Shown here: positions 8,450-16,707 of the stretch, in pieces
Numbering within the stretch: position 1 is the stretch's first letter
Layout: each line of letters begins with the position of its first letter
Assembly: GCA_020630975.1 (NCBI GenBank)
Contig: JAHDID010000050.1
Span: 1-45,424, forward strand
Reading direction: 5' to 3'
Source of the DNA: Verrucomicrobiota bacterium
GTDB lineage: Bacteria > Verrucomicrobiota > Verrucomicrobiia > Verrucomicrobiales > DEV007
Length of the DNA stretch: 45,424 nt
Notes under the pieces: model-generated
The model's database searches: none
The model's input: only the letters and a program-made list of their open reading frames with translations
Told to the model about the DNA's origin: nothing
Program-made: the position numbers and the translations under genes

Positions 8450-9598
8450 CTAGCCTCGGAAAAGGCTCATATACCAGTCCCAGATCGCGGTGCCGGTGAA
8501 TAGGAAGATAAAGGATCCCAGTGCTAGATATGGGCCAAACGGGATGCAGCTCTCCTTGGAAGCAAACTTTTGGATCGAGCCGATGATAGCTCCGACCATC
8601 GATGCCGCGATCAGCGTGATCAGCACTGCCTGCCAACCCTGAAAGGCTCCGATCATGGCGATAAATTTCAAATCTCCGCGCCCCATCGCCTCACGCGGCA
8701 CCACTGCGCCCAGCGTCTTGCCAGAGATACGCTTCATACCCTCCAGCTGGTAGATCTCGCCATCCACCTCTAGAGTCTCACCGCGCACGTAGACTAGCTC
8801 TGTCTCATCGCGTTCGATCGGCTCCATATCCTTCTCTGGCAGGAAGTCGATCTTCAGTGCAGTGACTTGCAGCTCCATACGATCTGTTGGCCTATTAAAA
8901 ATATCATGCCACTCGTAGCTCAGATCCTTGCCCATCTTGAATAAGATCGGCGTGTCTTCTCCACCAGGTTGAGAGATAGAAAACTTTAGCGGCTTTTCGA
9001 AGCTATGCTTCAGCTGCCCGAAAATGAGCTTACCCAAATTATAAACAGTCCAGAGCAAAAAATACCCCAAGCCTGCTCCCATGGCACTAGCGATCAGACC
9101 ATCGAGCCACTCAGACTTGCCATGCAGCTTCGGGACGAGAGTACTCAGGATAATCCCCGCTCCTAGGCCCCCGAGAGACACCGTGTCAGGGATGATCATG
9201 TGATCAAAGTCCACAAACGTCGCAGAGATCAGTAGCGCTGCGAGCAGCCACAGACAGACCACTACCAGCATGCCGCCGCTCTTGATGAACAAAAACCAGA
9301 TCGCCAAAAAACAGATCGCCGTGAGCAGCTCCACCATAAAATAGCGAAACTTGATCTCCCCCTTACACCACTTGCACTTGCCGCCGAGCATCAGCCACGT
9401 CACCAGCGGTATATTCAGCCAAGCAGGGATCTGAGTCTTGCAGTTGGGGCAAAACGAGCGCGCAGGCTGCCACACGGACAGGCCCTCAGGCAGACGATAG
9501 ATCACCACATTCAAAAACGAACCGATACAAGCCCCCATCAGAAAGGAAAAGACTAGCAGTAACGGGTGATGACCAATTTGCTCGAAAGGTGCCAACAT
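8450..9598 (-). CDS. Type IV prepilin peptidase / A24 leader peptidase
   Basis: Membrane aspartyl protease that removes leader peptides from type IV pilins and pseudopilins and usually N-methylates them (PilD/GspO type). The N terminus has the MGACIGSFLNVVIYRLP block. The cytoplasmic zinc-binding loop has two C-x-x-C pairs (CPNC and CKWC). The catalytic aspartates lie in DFDHMIIPD (about residues 130-138) and GRGDLK (about 306-311). Several membrane segments are evident. Unusually, about 110 hydrophilic residues (around 192-302) are inserted before the GxGD motif, with HDIFNRPTDRMELQVTALKIDFLP and an EVDGEIYQLEG stretch. I chose the ATG at 9598; the in-frame TTG at 9607 adds only three residues. 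No pilin genes are in the window. Confidence 0.92.
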   Translation of the reverse strand: MLAPFEQIGHHPLLLVFSFLMGACIGSFLNVVIYRLPEGLSVWQPARSFCPNCKTQIPAWLNIPLVTWLMLGGKCKWCKGEIKFRYFMVELLTAICFLAIWFLFIKSGGMLVVVCLWLLAALLISATFVDFDHMIIPDTVSLGGLGAGIILSTLVPKLHGKSEWLDGLIASAMGAGLGYFLLWTVYNLGKLIFGQLKHSFEKPLKFSISQPGGEDTPILFKMGKDLSYEWHDIFNRPTDRMELQVTALKIDFLPEKDMEPIERDETELVYVRGETLEVDGEIYQLEGMKRISGKTLGAVVPREAMGRGDLKFIAMIGAFQGWQAVLITLIAASMVGAIIGSIQKFASKESCIPFGPYLALGSFIFLFTGTAIWDWYMSLFRG

Positions 9599-9798
9599 GA
9601 TTAGCAAAACTTACAATTAACGAAATCTATGACAAATTTAATTTTTAATAAAAATCAACCATTAATCCCCTTTGATCTCATTCTGCTCCCTCTGGCCGAA
9701 AAAATGAGTCATTTACTGCCCAAACGACGTATGGCACATAGAGATAATTCCTTGCAATACCGCGCCACGGACGGTTAGGTCCCCACCATTATTTTTTC

Positions 9799-10065
9799 AT
9801 GAATAGCCTTGTCACACGCCTCGCATTTATCGCAGTCATCGCCCTCGGCCTTTTCAGCTGCGAGCGCCACACACACGAAGAGACAAAAGTCCTGCACAGC
9901 CACGGGCATGCTGATCATGGTCATGGCGACAGCCACCATGGCGACAAAGACCATCACGGCGATAAGAAGCACCATGCGGAGAAGCACCCCGCCAAAGATG
10001 CCAAAGCCAAGGTTGAGAAAGCTAAACCAAAGGTCAAAGAAGAGCCTCGCGATCTGGGACTTTAA
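9799..10065 (+). CDS. Small histidine-rich lipoprotein
   Basis: An 88-residue protein with a lipoprotein signal peptide: basic start, hydrophobic core, then lipobox LFSC with the modified Cys at position 21. The mature part contains 14 His in about 42 residues, in HGHADHGHGDSHHGDKDHHGD-like runs, followed by a Lys/Pro/Ala tail. This composition suggests binding of divalent metals (Zn, Ni, Cu or Co) at the cell envelope, but no specific family is recognised. An overlapping frame starting at 9809 is also open, but it lacks the lipobox and is a shadow. It is followed in the same direction by the EF-hand protein 145 bp away. Confidence 0.75.
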   Translation: MNSLVTRLAFIAVIALGLFSCERHTHEETKVLHSHGHADHGHGDSHHGDKDHHGDKKHHAEKHPAKDAKAKVEKAKPKVKEEPRDLGL

Positions 10066-10210
10066 GTCTTAGGTCCGATTTGCGGTAAAAAAGTCATTTT
10101 TCTGCGCAACCATTCCCACTAGGGTTGGTTCAATCGTCTGTTGCTGAGTTCTATTGCGGCACCTCCGTCGCCTCGGCAGCTAGTATCAAACAACAATTAC
10201 ACATAATACG

Positions 10211-10603
10211 ATGAAGAAACTCTTAACTCTCTCTCTCGCATTCGCCGCAGCTGTCACTCTATCCGTAGCAGAGGACGAGAAAGGCTCCAAAGGTGGAAAA
10301 GGCAAAGGCGGAGACTCTGCAGCTAGAAAAATGGCGGCTTTCAAAAAGCTGGCTGGTGACGACGAAAAGATCTCCAAGGAAGAATTCGTATCCAGCAAAG
10401 CGGGTGAGAAGCTGAAAGAAGCTGGCAAAGACCCTGAGAAGGCATTCGGCATGAGGGACAAGGACAAAGACGGCTTCATCACCAAGGAAGAGTTCATGAA
10501 GGCCGGTGGCAAAGGTAAAGGCGGCTCCAAGGGCAAAGGCGGCGACGACAAAGGTGGAAAAGGCGGCAAGGGAGGAAAAGGCAAAGGTGGCGACAAGGAG
10601 TAA
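10211..10603 (+). CDS. Exported EF-hand protein with Gly/Lys-rich tails
   Basis: A 130-residue protein with a Sec signal peptide (about residues 1-20, cleavage near LSVA-EDE). The core contains one canonical EF-hand loop, D83-K-D85-K-D87-G-F-I-T-K-E-E94, with all calcium ligands in place, preceded by a degenerate first hand (GDDEKISKEEF). The core is flanked by low-complexity segments built from KGGKGKGG repeats (about 24-34 and 99-130). Calcium binding in the periplasm or at the surface is likely. The basic Gly/Lys tail may bind acidic polymers; that is inference. Small exported EF-hand proteins of this type are common in Verrucomicrobiota and Planctomycetota. A strong intrinsic terminator follows. 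Confidence 0.85.
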   Translation: MKKLLTLSLAFAAAVTLSVAEDEKGSKGGKGKGGDSAARKMAAFKKLAGDDEKISKEEFVSSKAGEKLKEAGKDPEKAFGMRDKDKDGFITKEEFMKAGGKGKGGSKGKGGDDKGGKGGKGGKGKGGDKE

Positions 10604-10635
10604 TCCCTAGCTACTCACACTATTTTTTCAAGAAG

Positions 10636-10664
10636 AGGCCGATACGCGAGTATCGGCCTTTTTC
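10636..10664 (+). terminator. Intrinsic terminator after the EF-hand gene
   Basis: A perfect 10-bp stem, AGGCCGATAC (10636-10645) with GTATCGGCCT (10650-10659), has a GCGA tetraloop and runs straight into TTTTTC. This is the clearest rho-independent terminator in the window. Confidence 0.9.
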
Positions 10665-10802
10665 TTTGGCTAGGAGTCCCAGCCAGCGTCGTTAAAACAA
10701 AATCCTGTATACCGCTCTCACCCACCGATAACCAAGAGCCAGAGGGATCAACAGCGTGCAACTAGCAGCAAGCAACAACCGTGGCGCTTTATCGAAAATC
10801 AG

Positions 10803-11969
10803 CTAAGGCTCAATGATGCCCGCACCTAGATCGAGACAGTCTGAACCGAACAGTGCTACCCAGAGAAGCATGCCTACCGTGAAGGCGACCGTGGCTGATC
10901 TATCTGCCAAGCTGTAAGCAACACAAGCAGGCACCACCAGAAAGCTAGCCAGCACTAAAGTGCACAACAATATCCCGATCGAGTCCGACGAAAATCTTCC
11001 GATCACTAGCCACACCACACCGCCTAAGATCCCAAATAGCAAAGCCGATGGCCACCCTGATACGAGAAAAAATGCTGACAACTTGGTAAACACAGAATGT
11101 CGAAAGGCTCGCAGAACCACACTCAACCTCGCAGTCGGTTCGAAAAAACCATCCGCAATCGCCCATATCAAAATCGCTCCAGCTAGATACCTCTTAAATC
11201 CGTAGCCATAGGGCAACAGGGTGAGACCGCCAATCACAAGCATACAAGCCAAGGCAAAGCATCTCTTCCCCACACTATAATTTCGAGGGCTGTCATCTAG
11301 ACGAGCAGCTCCTACCCAGAGTGGAAAGACTACTGCGAACAGAGCAGAAACCACTAGAGCACAGACCGTAGCCCAGCTAAAAATTGCCGACCCGGCATTA
11401 GCTAAATAATAAATACAACCTGCAAAGAGCCCTATCACAAAAAGCGTAATCAGCCCGCGCTCAGCGACTGCATTTGAACCAGAGTACCCCAGAGAAACCG
11501 ACGAAGAAAACGCCAATAACCAAGCGATCACCACTAGAGCCAACAGCTCGGCTAATAAGTTCGTCGAGCTAGTCGTGTAGCGAAACACCACATATGGCAT
11601 GGTTGATACTAGCAGGAGCGATTGCAACAGATTCACCGAGCACCATTTGCCGAAAATAAACTGCCACGGAGAAATCCCCGAGACCCGGATCAACTCGAAA
11701 TTTTTCCCCGTATCTTCAGACTTCGCGTGATTACATTCCTTCAAGGATGTCGCGCACGATAAAAAAACACTGCCCCAAAACAACAGATTCATCGATTCAC
11801 TGGGGATCCAACCAAAATAGCTAGCAACTGTCAGAGACAGTAAACTGACCTGAAGGTACATGAAAGCCCGAGTAAACCGCTTGCCCTTCAGCAAGCGCCG
11901 CAGGTCTTTCACCAAAATCGGGCTGAAGCTATCTGGAAAGTCGACAAGTGGTGGTGGAGTGGCTACCAT
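10803..11969 (-). CDS. ABC-2-type permease-like membrane protein
   Basis: A 388-residue polytopic membrane protein with a cytoplasmic N terminus (FSPILVKDLRRLLKGKRFTRAF) and roughly 9-11 hydrophobic segments. The opening 'PILVKDLRR..RGKRF' and the motif FELIRVSGISPWQFIFGKW resemble ABC-2-type permeases of the ABC-transporter gliding/Nat type, where this loop couples to the ATPase. No ATPase gene is adjacent; the nearest is the LolD-like protein at 14961, on the other strand. The 3' end is close to a low-feature stretch after the EF-hand terminator, and a 39-bp gap separates its start from the ankyrin/L,D-transpeptidase gene upstream on the same strand. The transported substrate cannot be deduced. 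Confidence 0.68.
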   Translation of the reverse strand: MVATPPPLVDFPDSFSPILVKDLRRLLKGKRFTRAFMYLQVSLLSLTVASYFGWIPSESMNLLFWGSVFLSCATSLKECNHAKSEDTGKNFELIRVSGISPWQFIFGKWCSVNLLQSLLLVSTMPYVVFRYTTSSTNLLAELLALVVIAWLLAFSSSVSLGYSGSNAVAERGLITLFVIGLFAGCIYYLANAGSAIFSWATVCALVVSALFAVVFPLWVGAARLDDSPRNYSVGKRCFALACMLVIGGLTLLPYGYGFKRYLAGAILIWAIADGFFEPTARLSVVLRAFRHSVFTKLSAFFLVSGWPSALLFGILGGVVWLVIGRFSSDSIGILLCTLVLASFLVVPACVAYSLADRSATVAFTVGMLLWVALFGSDCLDLGAGIIEP

Positions 11970-12008
11970 AGATGAACAAACCGTATCACTACAGATAGCT
12001 TATGCCAT

Positions 12009-13436
12009 CTACGGCCGGATCACCACTAGATCCCCCAACGAGCAGGTCTGAAACAGCTTCACAGCAGTCGCATCGGGCAGACGGATACAGCCTTTCGATG
12101 CTGGGTAGCCAGGACACACGCCTGTGTGAAAACCAAAGTCGCTGCAGCTCAGTCGCATAAAATTGGGCATCGATACCCAGTAGATATTCGACACGTGAGA
12201 CTTGCGCTTCTGAGTGATCACAAATTCTCCCGTGCGCGTCTCGTGGCCACGCTTGCCCGTGGAGCACTTAGCACTGTGAGTCATCTTTCCCCCCTCATAC
12301 AGCCACACTCTCTGCTCCGAGAGATCTACCACTAGCCTACGGGGCTGCGGACTGGCATCGGGATTCCTACCCATCAGGATCTGCATCATGCGCACATCGT
12401 CTGTGTTTGAGGCTATCGAGACCGCGTAGTTGTATTTCCTCGAAGGACGGTTCAGAGCCCCTGCACGCTTCAAAGTCTGCGCCAGCGAGTGGTTGCCTTT
12501 CGCGGCCACCAGCATCAGCGCATTGATCTTGCTATCCACCTTCAGGATCCACTGCAGGCTATCGCTATTGGTGAATTTCTTGCGAAACAGCGATGTCGCA
12601 GGTGCTCTCTCCACTTGGTTCACATCGACTCCAGCATCGATCAATCGCTCAGCCACTTCATCCATCTCATGCGCGATCGCCCAGCCTAGTAGAGTGTGGC
12701 CATCGGCCGCCTTGCCATTGCCGATCGGAAAGTCCGCCGCCAGCAGTGCCAGACTGATCTCTGCATTACCATTGCGAATCGCTCGCGACAGCCACGGCTC
12801 CTTGCTCGGCTCCGCATCGTGGGCCATCAGCACCGGCAGGACCAAGTGGTGCCGATCCTCATCCAGTACAAACTGCAAAACGGTCCGCCCATCGGATAGC
12901 GTCTGTCGCGGGTCGTAGCCATTGGCTAGGCAGAAAGTCACCACCTCATCTTTACCCTCGCCCAGTGCCTGCTCCATATACGCGCTGCTGATCTCAGCCC
13001 CTGCATTCAGCAGACGCTTGGCGATGTGAGTGGCACCATCCTCCACGGCTAGTTGCGCCAGTTTTGTCTCACTCCCAGGCGCATTCACATTGGCATCGAC
13101 TCCGGCATTCAGCAGCAGGCTGATCGTCGGCGCATCCCGGTGCCTATAGGCCAGAGCCAGCATCGCCTGCTGCGGTATCAGCGCCTGAGCTTCGATCAAG
13201 GTGCGCGCCATCGCTGTGTCAGACACATCTACCGCATGGTAGAGCGCGGTCAGCCCCTGCGGGTCTACCTCCTCCAGATTCGCACCTGCTGCGATGAGTT
13301 GGTCTACCTTGGCGTAGTCGGCCGACTTCACCGCATCGATGAGCTCGGAGCCGAATCCAGCCTGCGCAAAGGCACTGAAAACCACAAAAATAACGAAAAC
13401 GGGGGACTGAAAAAATCTGAGGGGAATGTGTGTCAT
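12009..13436 (-). CDS. Ankyrin-repeat protein fused to an L,D-transpeptidase (YkuD) domain
   Basis: A 475-residue exported protein. A signal peptide (about residues 1-27, ending near FAQAG) is followed by about seven ankyrin-type repeats (for example AKVDQLIAAGANLEEVDPQG, ISLLLNAGVDANVN, AERLIDAGVDVNQVE) covering about 30-330. A C-terminal YkuD domain starts near RLVVDLSEQRVWLYEGG. It contains the catalytic motif HTGVCPGYPASKGCIRL with His and the nucleophilic Cys of S-K-G-C. YkuD enzymes form 3-3 peptidoglycan cross-links or attach proteins to peptidoglycan in the periplasm. The ATG at 13436 has AGGG upstream and directly precedes the signal peptide, so I prefer it to the TTG at 13463. Periplasmic ankyrin repeats coupled to this enzyme are unusual and suggest protein-guided cross-linking. 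Confidence 0.88.
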   Translation of the reverse strand: MTHIPLRFFQSPVFVIFVVFSAFAQAGFGSELIDAVKSADYAKVDQLIAAGANLEEVDPQGLTALYHAVDVSDTAMARTLIEAQALIPQQAMLALAYRHRDAPTISLLLNAGVDANVNAPGSETKLAQLAVEDGATHIAKRLLNAGAEISSAYMEQALGEGKDEVVTFCLANGYDPRQTLSDGRTVLQFVLDEDRHHLVLPVLMAHDAEPSKEPWLSRAIRNGNAEISLALLAADFPIGNGKAADGHTLLGWAIAHEMDEVAERLIDAGVDVNQVERAPATSLFRKKFTNSDSLQWILKVDSKINALMLVAAKGNHSLAQTLKRAGALNRPSRKYNYAVSIASNTDDVRMMQILMGRNPDASPQPRRLVVDLSEQRVWLYEGGKMTHSAKCSTGKRGHETRTGEFVITQKRKSHVSNIYWVSMPNFMRLSCSDFGFHTGVCPGYPASKGCIRLPDATAVKLFQTCSLGDLVVIRP

Positions 13437-13602
13437 GCGCCCTGAGGATAGGGAGCAAACCAAAAAGGAAAAGTACTAAAAACCACTATCTGACCCTAAC
13501 CACCGTAAAAAGTTTTTATAAAACCATGTGATTCTATTGGAAAATTATGATATTTAATGTTTCTTAACTAAATCTCCGTAACCACTCAACGTGATATTTT
13601 AC

Positions 13603-14499
13603 ATGAGGTTCTTCACTTTATTCGGATTCGTTTTCGCCTTTTTGCTCACTTGGGCAGCGCTCGCTATCAAGGAAAACAGAGAGCTTTCCGCTCGCACAGT
13701 CGGGCAGCTAGAGTCCTACCCGAAGTTCGCTCACCAACAAGAAGTGGTCATCTCCGCCTATGCTCCGATGCCACATGATCCTGTCGAGCAGAGACGCCGA
13801 GTCCCTAGCCCACCAGAGGTGCCCACTCCCGTAGTGCTAGAGCCCGCACCAGATCCAGAGCCTATCGTAGAGGCTGTGCCACTGGTCGAGCTTCGCGTCG
13901 AAAATCTACTGGTCATGTCTGGTAAATCTTTCACCATCCCTGGACTTGACATCGAGATGGTCTGGCTCGAGCAGCTACAGGGCTGGGTGAGCCGTGGCGA
14001 GATCACCCAGGGGCAATACCACCAGCTAGGCGGCTCTAGCCCGCATCGCTTTTCCGGCACTGGCCTACCAGCCGATAGTGTCTCCTGGACAAAAGCCGTG
14101 AGCTACTGCGAGCAGCTGAATCTGCGCGAAGAAGCGGCCGACCGCCTACCACCTGGCTACACCTACAATCTGCCCACTGAAGCTCAGTGGAAAATCTATG
14201 TGGGCGATGCCGACGCCAGCCAGTCCATACACAGCCGACGCAGCTCCGTGGGCCCCGAAGTGGTCGGCAATCGCGCTGAGAACAACCACGGCCTGGTCGA
14301 TACCCGAGGCAATCTCTGGGAGTGGACCCTCGACGACCACGATCCCAATCGTCCCGAGCGCGGCAAAGCGCTACGAGGCGGCTCCTATGCCAATAAAGCC
14401 AGCCTAGTAATGAACAACTACGCTCGCTACTACGGTGGTCTAGACTCGAGCTACTACGAGTATGGCTTTCGCATCGTCCTAGTAAATGAGGCCCAATAG
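13603..14499 (+). CDS. Membrane-anchored formylglycine-generating-enzyme-like (SUMF1) protein
   Basis: A 298-residue protein with an N-terminal signal anchor (FFTLFGFVFAFLLTWAALAI). A Pro/Glu/Val-rich stalk (about residues 50-95, PSPPEVPTPVVLEPAPDPEP-like) leads to a C-terminal FGE-sulfatase (SUMF1) domain. The domain shows the family order: EITQGQYHQL, PADSVSWTKAVSYCEQLN, YNLPTEAQWKIYV, NHGLVDTRGNLWEWTLDD, LRGGSY and YGFRIVL. True formylglycine-generating enzymes need a pair of active-site cysteines near the C terminus, which I do not see. This is therefore probably a binding or structural member of the fold rather than a sulfatase activator. A GTG at 13591 would add four residues. Confidence 0.82.
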   Translation: MRFFTLFGFVFAFLLTWAALAIKENRELSARTVGQLESYPKFAHQQEVVISAYAPMPHDPVEQRRRVPSPPEVPTPVVLEPAPDPEPIVEAVPLVELRVENLLVMSGKSFTIPGLDIEMVWLEQLQGWVSRGEITQGQYHQLGGSSPHRFSGTGLPADSVSWTKAVSYCEQLNLREEAADRLPPGYTYNLPTEAQWKIYVGDADASQSIHSRRSSVGPEVVGNRAENNHGLVDTRGNLWEWTLDDHDPNRPERGKALRGGSYANKASLVMNNYARYYGGLDSSYYEYGFRIVLVNEAQ

Positions 14500-14853
14500 C
14501 TATCGAGCAGGGAAGAACCACTCTATTAAAACTCGCCCTGAAAAGAAAATCAGCAGGGTTGTATATGCCCAGATGCCAAAACTAATGGGGCAAGAGCAAA
14601 TCAAGCCTGAGAGAAAGCCCCAGTTTACCACCCCATGGTAAACCGTGAGCACTAGCACGCACCACCTTGGTCGCACCCGGTGAAATATCGCAAAGAGGAG
14701 ATACACCAAAAGCATCGCATAGAGCTGCCACGATACCCTGTAGCCTGCCGATGCTACCCAGCCATACTCAGCGAGCATCACTAGGGCATAAAATGCAGAC
14801 GCCACAGACTCCATCGCTTGAAATGTGATTCGCTCTTTGGGGATAGTGATCAT
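14500..14853 (-). CDS. Small multi-pass membrane protein
   Basis: Unrecognised 117-residue protein with three or four hydrophobic segments (around FYALVMLAEYGWVA, LYAMLLVYLLFAIF, CVLVLTVYHGVVNWGFLSGLI and IWAYTTLLIFFSGRVLI). It is inferred to be an inner-membrane protein. Its stop codon abuts the FGE-like gene's stop (convergent, no gap). Its start is divergent from the LolD-like ATPase, with 107 bp between. No motif points to a function. Confidence 0.6.
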   Translation of the reverse strand: MITIPKERITFQAMESVASAFYALVMLAEYGWVASAGYRVSWQLYAMLLVYLLFAIFHRVRPRWCVLVLTVYHGVVNWGFLSGLICSCPISFGIWAYTTLLIFFSGRVLIEWFFPAR

Positions 14854-14960
14854 ACTCGGCGCGCCTTAGTCATAGCCACGGCCGATTCGCTCAAAAAAAT
14901 ACCCTCCCAGAACGCAGAAAAACCACTCGTCCCTGCCGACAATACGAGTAAGCTCCACAC

Positions 14961-15650
14961 GTGCCTGCACCAACTGATAGCTCCACCACCAGCCACGCCG
15001 TCGAGGCAGTCGACATCGTGCGTACATTCCAGATCGGCACCCGCGATATCGAGGTGCTAAAAGGCGTCTCTCTTCAGGTCAATCAGGGGGAAAAGCTCTT
15101 CCTAGTCGGGCCATCCGGTGCAGGAAAGACATCGCTGCTCTACACTCTGGCCGGCCTAGAGCGGCCGAATAGCGGCCAAGTCATGATCGAGGGCACCTCG
15201 CTCTACGATCTGGGCAAAGGCCGCCAAGCCAACCTACGCAATCGTAAGCTAGGCTATGTGTTCCAAAGCTTCTGCCTCCTCCCCGAGCTGACCGCTCTCG
15301 AGAATGTCATGCTACCATCCATGATCAGCGGCAAACAAGCTCGACAGCGCGCCGAAGAATTACTCGACCGAGTCAATCTAGGCCACCGCCGCGGTCACCT
15401 ACCGACCGAGATGTCTGGCGGAGAGCAGCAGCGTGTCGCCATCGCCCGTGCGATGATCAACGACCCCGCCATCCTTTTCGCCGATGAACCGACCGGCAAT
15501 CTCGACTCCAAGACCGGCAAAGCCGTGATGGAGATCCTCACCTCGATGATCGAGGAACAGCAGCGCACCCTAGTCGTCGTGACTCACGATGCCGATCTGG
15601 CCGAGACCGGCGATCGCAAGGTGGTGCTCACCGATGGCCGTATCGTCTAG
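14961..15650 (+). CDS. ABC transporter ATP-binding protein, LolD/MacB type
   Basis: A 229-residue ATPase of the LolD/MacB/FtsE group. All motifs are present: Walker [10 protein letters not shown] (residues 50-58), Q-loop YVFQSF (Q102), signature [14 protein letters not shown] (151-164), Walker [13 protein letters not shown] (171-182) and switch His in VVTHD (H209). The 'EPTGNLD' and '[10 protein letters not shown]' blocks and the short length fit lipoprotein-release or macrolide-type exporters, in which a separate FtsX-like permease is the partner. No such permease lies next to it; repeats and then efp follow. It starts at GTG, with no strong Shine-Dalgarno. A role in lipoprotein sorting is plausible but not shown. 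Confidence 0.88.
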   Translation: MPAPTDSSTTSHAVEAVDIVRTFQIGTRDIEVLKGVSLQVNQGEKLFLVGPSGAGKTSLLYTLAGLERPNSGQVMIEGTSLYDLGKGRQANLRNRKLGYVFQSFCLLPELTALENVMLPSMISGKQARQRAEELLDRVNLGHRRGHLPTEMSGGEQQRVAIARAMINDPAILFADEPTGNLDSKTGKAVMEILTSMIEEQQRTLVVVTHDADLAETGDRKVVLTDGRIV

Positions 15651-15796
15651 TCTGCCGAGCGCGACAGTACTCTCAGCTAGAGTGGAATGGCGAGTGATGA
15701 TTGGTGAATTTTGATTTTTGAAGTCTCAGACCTCAACATAACTCCTTAAAACCTCTAGATTGAATCGCAATATCTTAGGTCGATTGGGGCGCTTCT

Positions 15797-15974
15797 ACCA
15801 CCCCGCCGGGGTGGTTAGTATTCTAGGGGGGCACCGGGGTTTCACCCCGGGCTACCATCTCCTCGCCCCTCTGGGGCGGACTCAGTCCCGGAGGGACTAG
15901 CAGATGTTAGCCGGTGGTAAGCGTAGCGTAGCCACCGGATTCCCAAACTGCCTGGCCGCACCCCAGCGGGGTGC
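15797..15974. repeat. Array of six perfect short hairpins (REP-like intergenic element)
   Basis: Six different palindromes follow one another in the 490-bp gap between the LolD-like gene and efp. Stems are: ACCACCCC/GGGGTGGT (15797-15815), CCGGGGT/ACCCCGG (15834-15850), CGCCCC/GGGGCG (15864-15878), AGTCCC/GGGACT (15884-15898), CCGGTGG/CCACCGG (15911-15938) and GCACCCC/GGGGTGC (15958-15974). Five have 3-nt loops; the fifth has a 14-nt loop containing GCGTAGCGTAG. Composition is much more GC-rich than the flanks. The rest of the gap (15651-15796 and 15975-16140) is AT-richer, and I see nothing coding in it. I infer a RAYT/REP-type dispersed element. Confidence 0.75.
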
Positions 15975-16140
15975 TAGAACTACTTGCTTATCTTCACGCT
16001 TTCTTATCGCCATTCGTTCATCGCACTGATTCTCAATTCTACCCTTACCTCGCTTGGACTCCCCCATTGACTGTTTTCCTATCGATGGGAAATTAGCAGG
16101 CAATTTTTTCATAAACCATCCTTAACCAAATTTTCCAGAT

Positions 16141-16701
16141 ATGGCAGCAGTCGTCGCAACCAACCTAAAGAGAGGCCAGTGCATCAGCTACAAAGGCGAG
16201 ACCGGACAAGTCCTCGGACTCGAGCATCGCACTCCAGGCAAGGGCAACGCACTGATCATGGCGACCATTCGCTCCTTTCAGACAGGCAAGACCAAAGACA
16301 TCCGCTTCGCATCCAGCGACAAGGTAGAGATCGTCCAGTCCGACCGCGTGAAGCTAGAGTACAGCTACAGCGACCAGAGTGGCTACCACTTCATGGATGA
16401 GACCTACGACACCATCACTCTGCAAGCAGAAGTGCTCGGTGGAAATGAGGACCTGCTCGTCGATGCCATCCAAGTCGAGGTGCTCTACGTCGACAGCAAG
16501 CTGGTCGCAGTGGAGTTCCCATCCAACATCGAGATGGAAGTCACCGAGTCTGCTCCCGGCGTGAAGGGCGATACCGCTACCTCTGCCACCAAAGAAGCCA
16601 AACTCGAGACCGGTCTACTCGTGCAGGTGCCACTGTTCATCAATCCTGGTGATAAAGTGAAAATCAGCAGTGAAGACAAAAAGTACGCCGGCCGCGTCTA
16701 G
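16141..16701 (+). CDS. efp: Elongation factor P
   Basis: A 186-residue translation factor that binds between the ribosomal P and E sites and relieves stalling at polyproline stretches. The N-terminal KOW-like domain has the loop TPGKGNA with K34 at the tip, the residue modified by beta-lysylation in E. coli-type factors. Two OB domains follow, with VEFPSNIEMEV and the C-terminal signature LETGLLVQVPLFINPGDKVKI. Length and order are normal. No modification enzyme (EpmA/EpmB) gene is in the window. The relevance is obvious for this genome: dnaX and the giant exoproteins contain Pro-rich linkers. Confidence 0.96.
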   Translation: MAAVVATNLKRGQCISYKGETGQVLGLEHRTPGKGNALIMATIRSFQTGKTKDIRFASSDKVEIVQSDRVKLEYSYSDQSGYHFMDETYDTITLQAEVLGGNEDLLVDAIQVEVLYVDSKLVAVEFPSNIEMEVTESAPGVKGDTATSATKEAKLETGLLVQVPLFINPGDKVKISSEDKKYAGRV

Positions 16702-16707
16702 CGCCGA

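Noticed and set aside
9809-10072. 87-codon frame overlapping the His-rich lipoprotein
   Set aside because: The overlapping frame at 9799 has a proper lipobox and biased His/Lys composition; this one is Met/Thr-rich shadow sequence.
15797-15974. CRISPR array
   Set aside because: The palindromes differ from each other and there are no equal-length spacers with an identical repeat.
15897-16112. 71-codon open frame on the minus strand upstream of efp
   Set aside because: It runs through the hairpin array; its sequence simply reads the palindromes and has no protein-like pattern.
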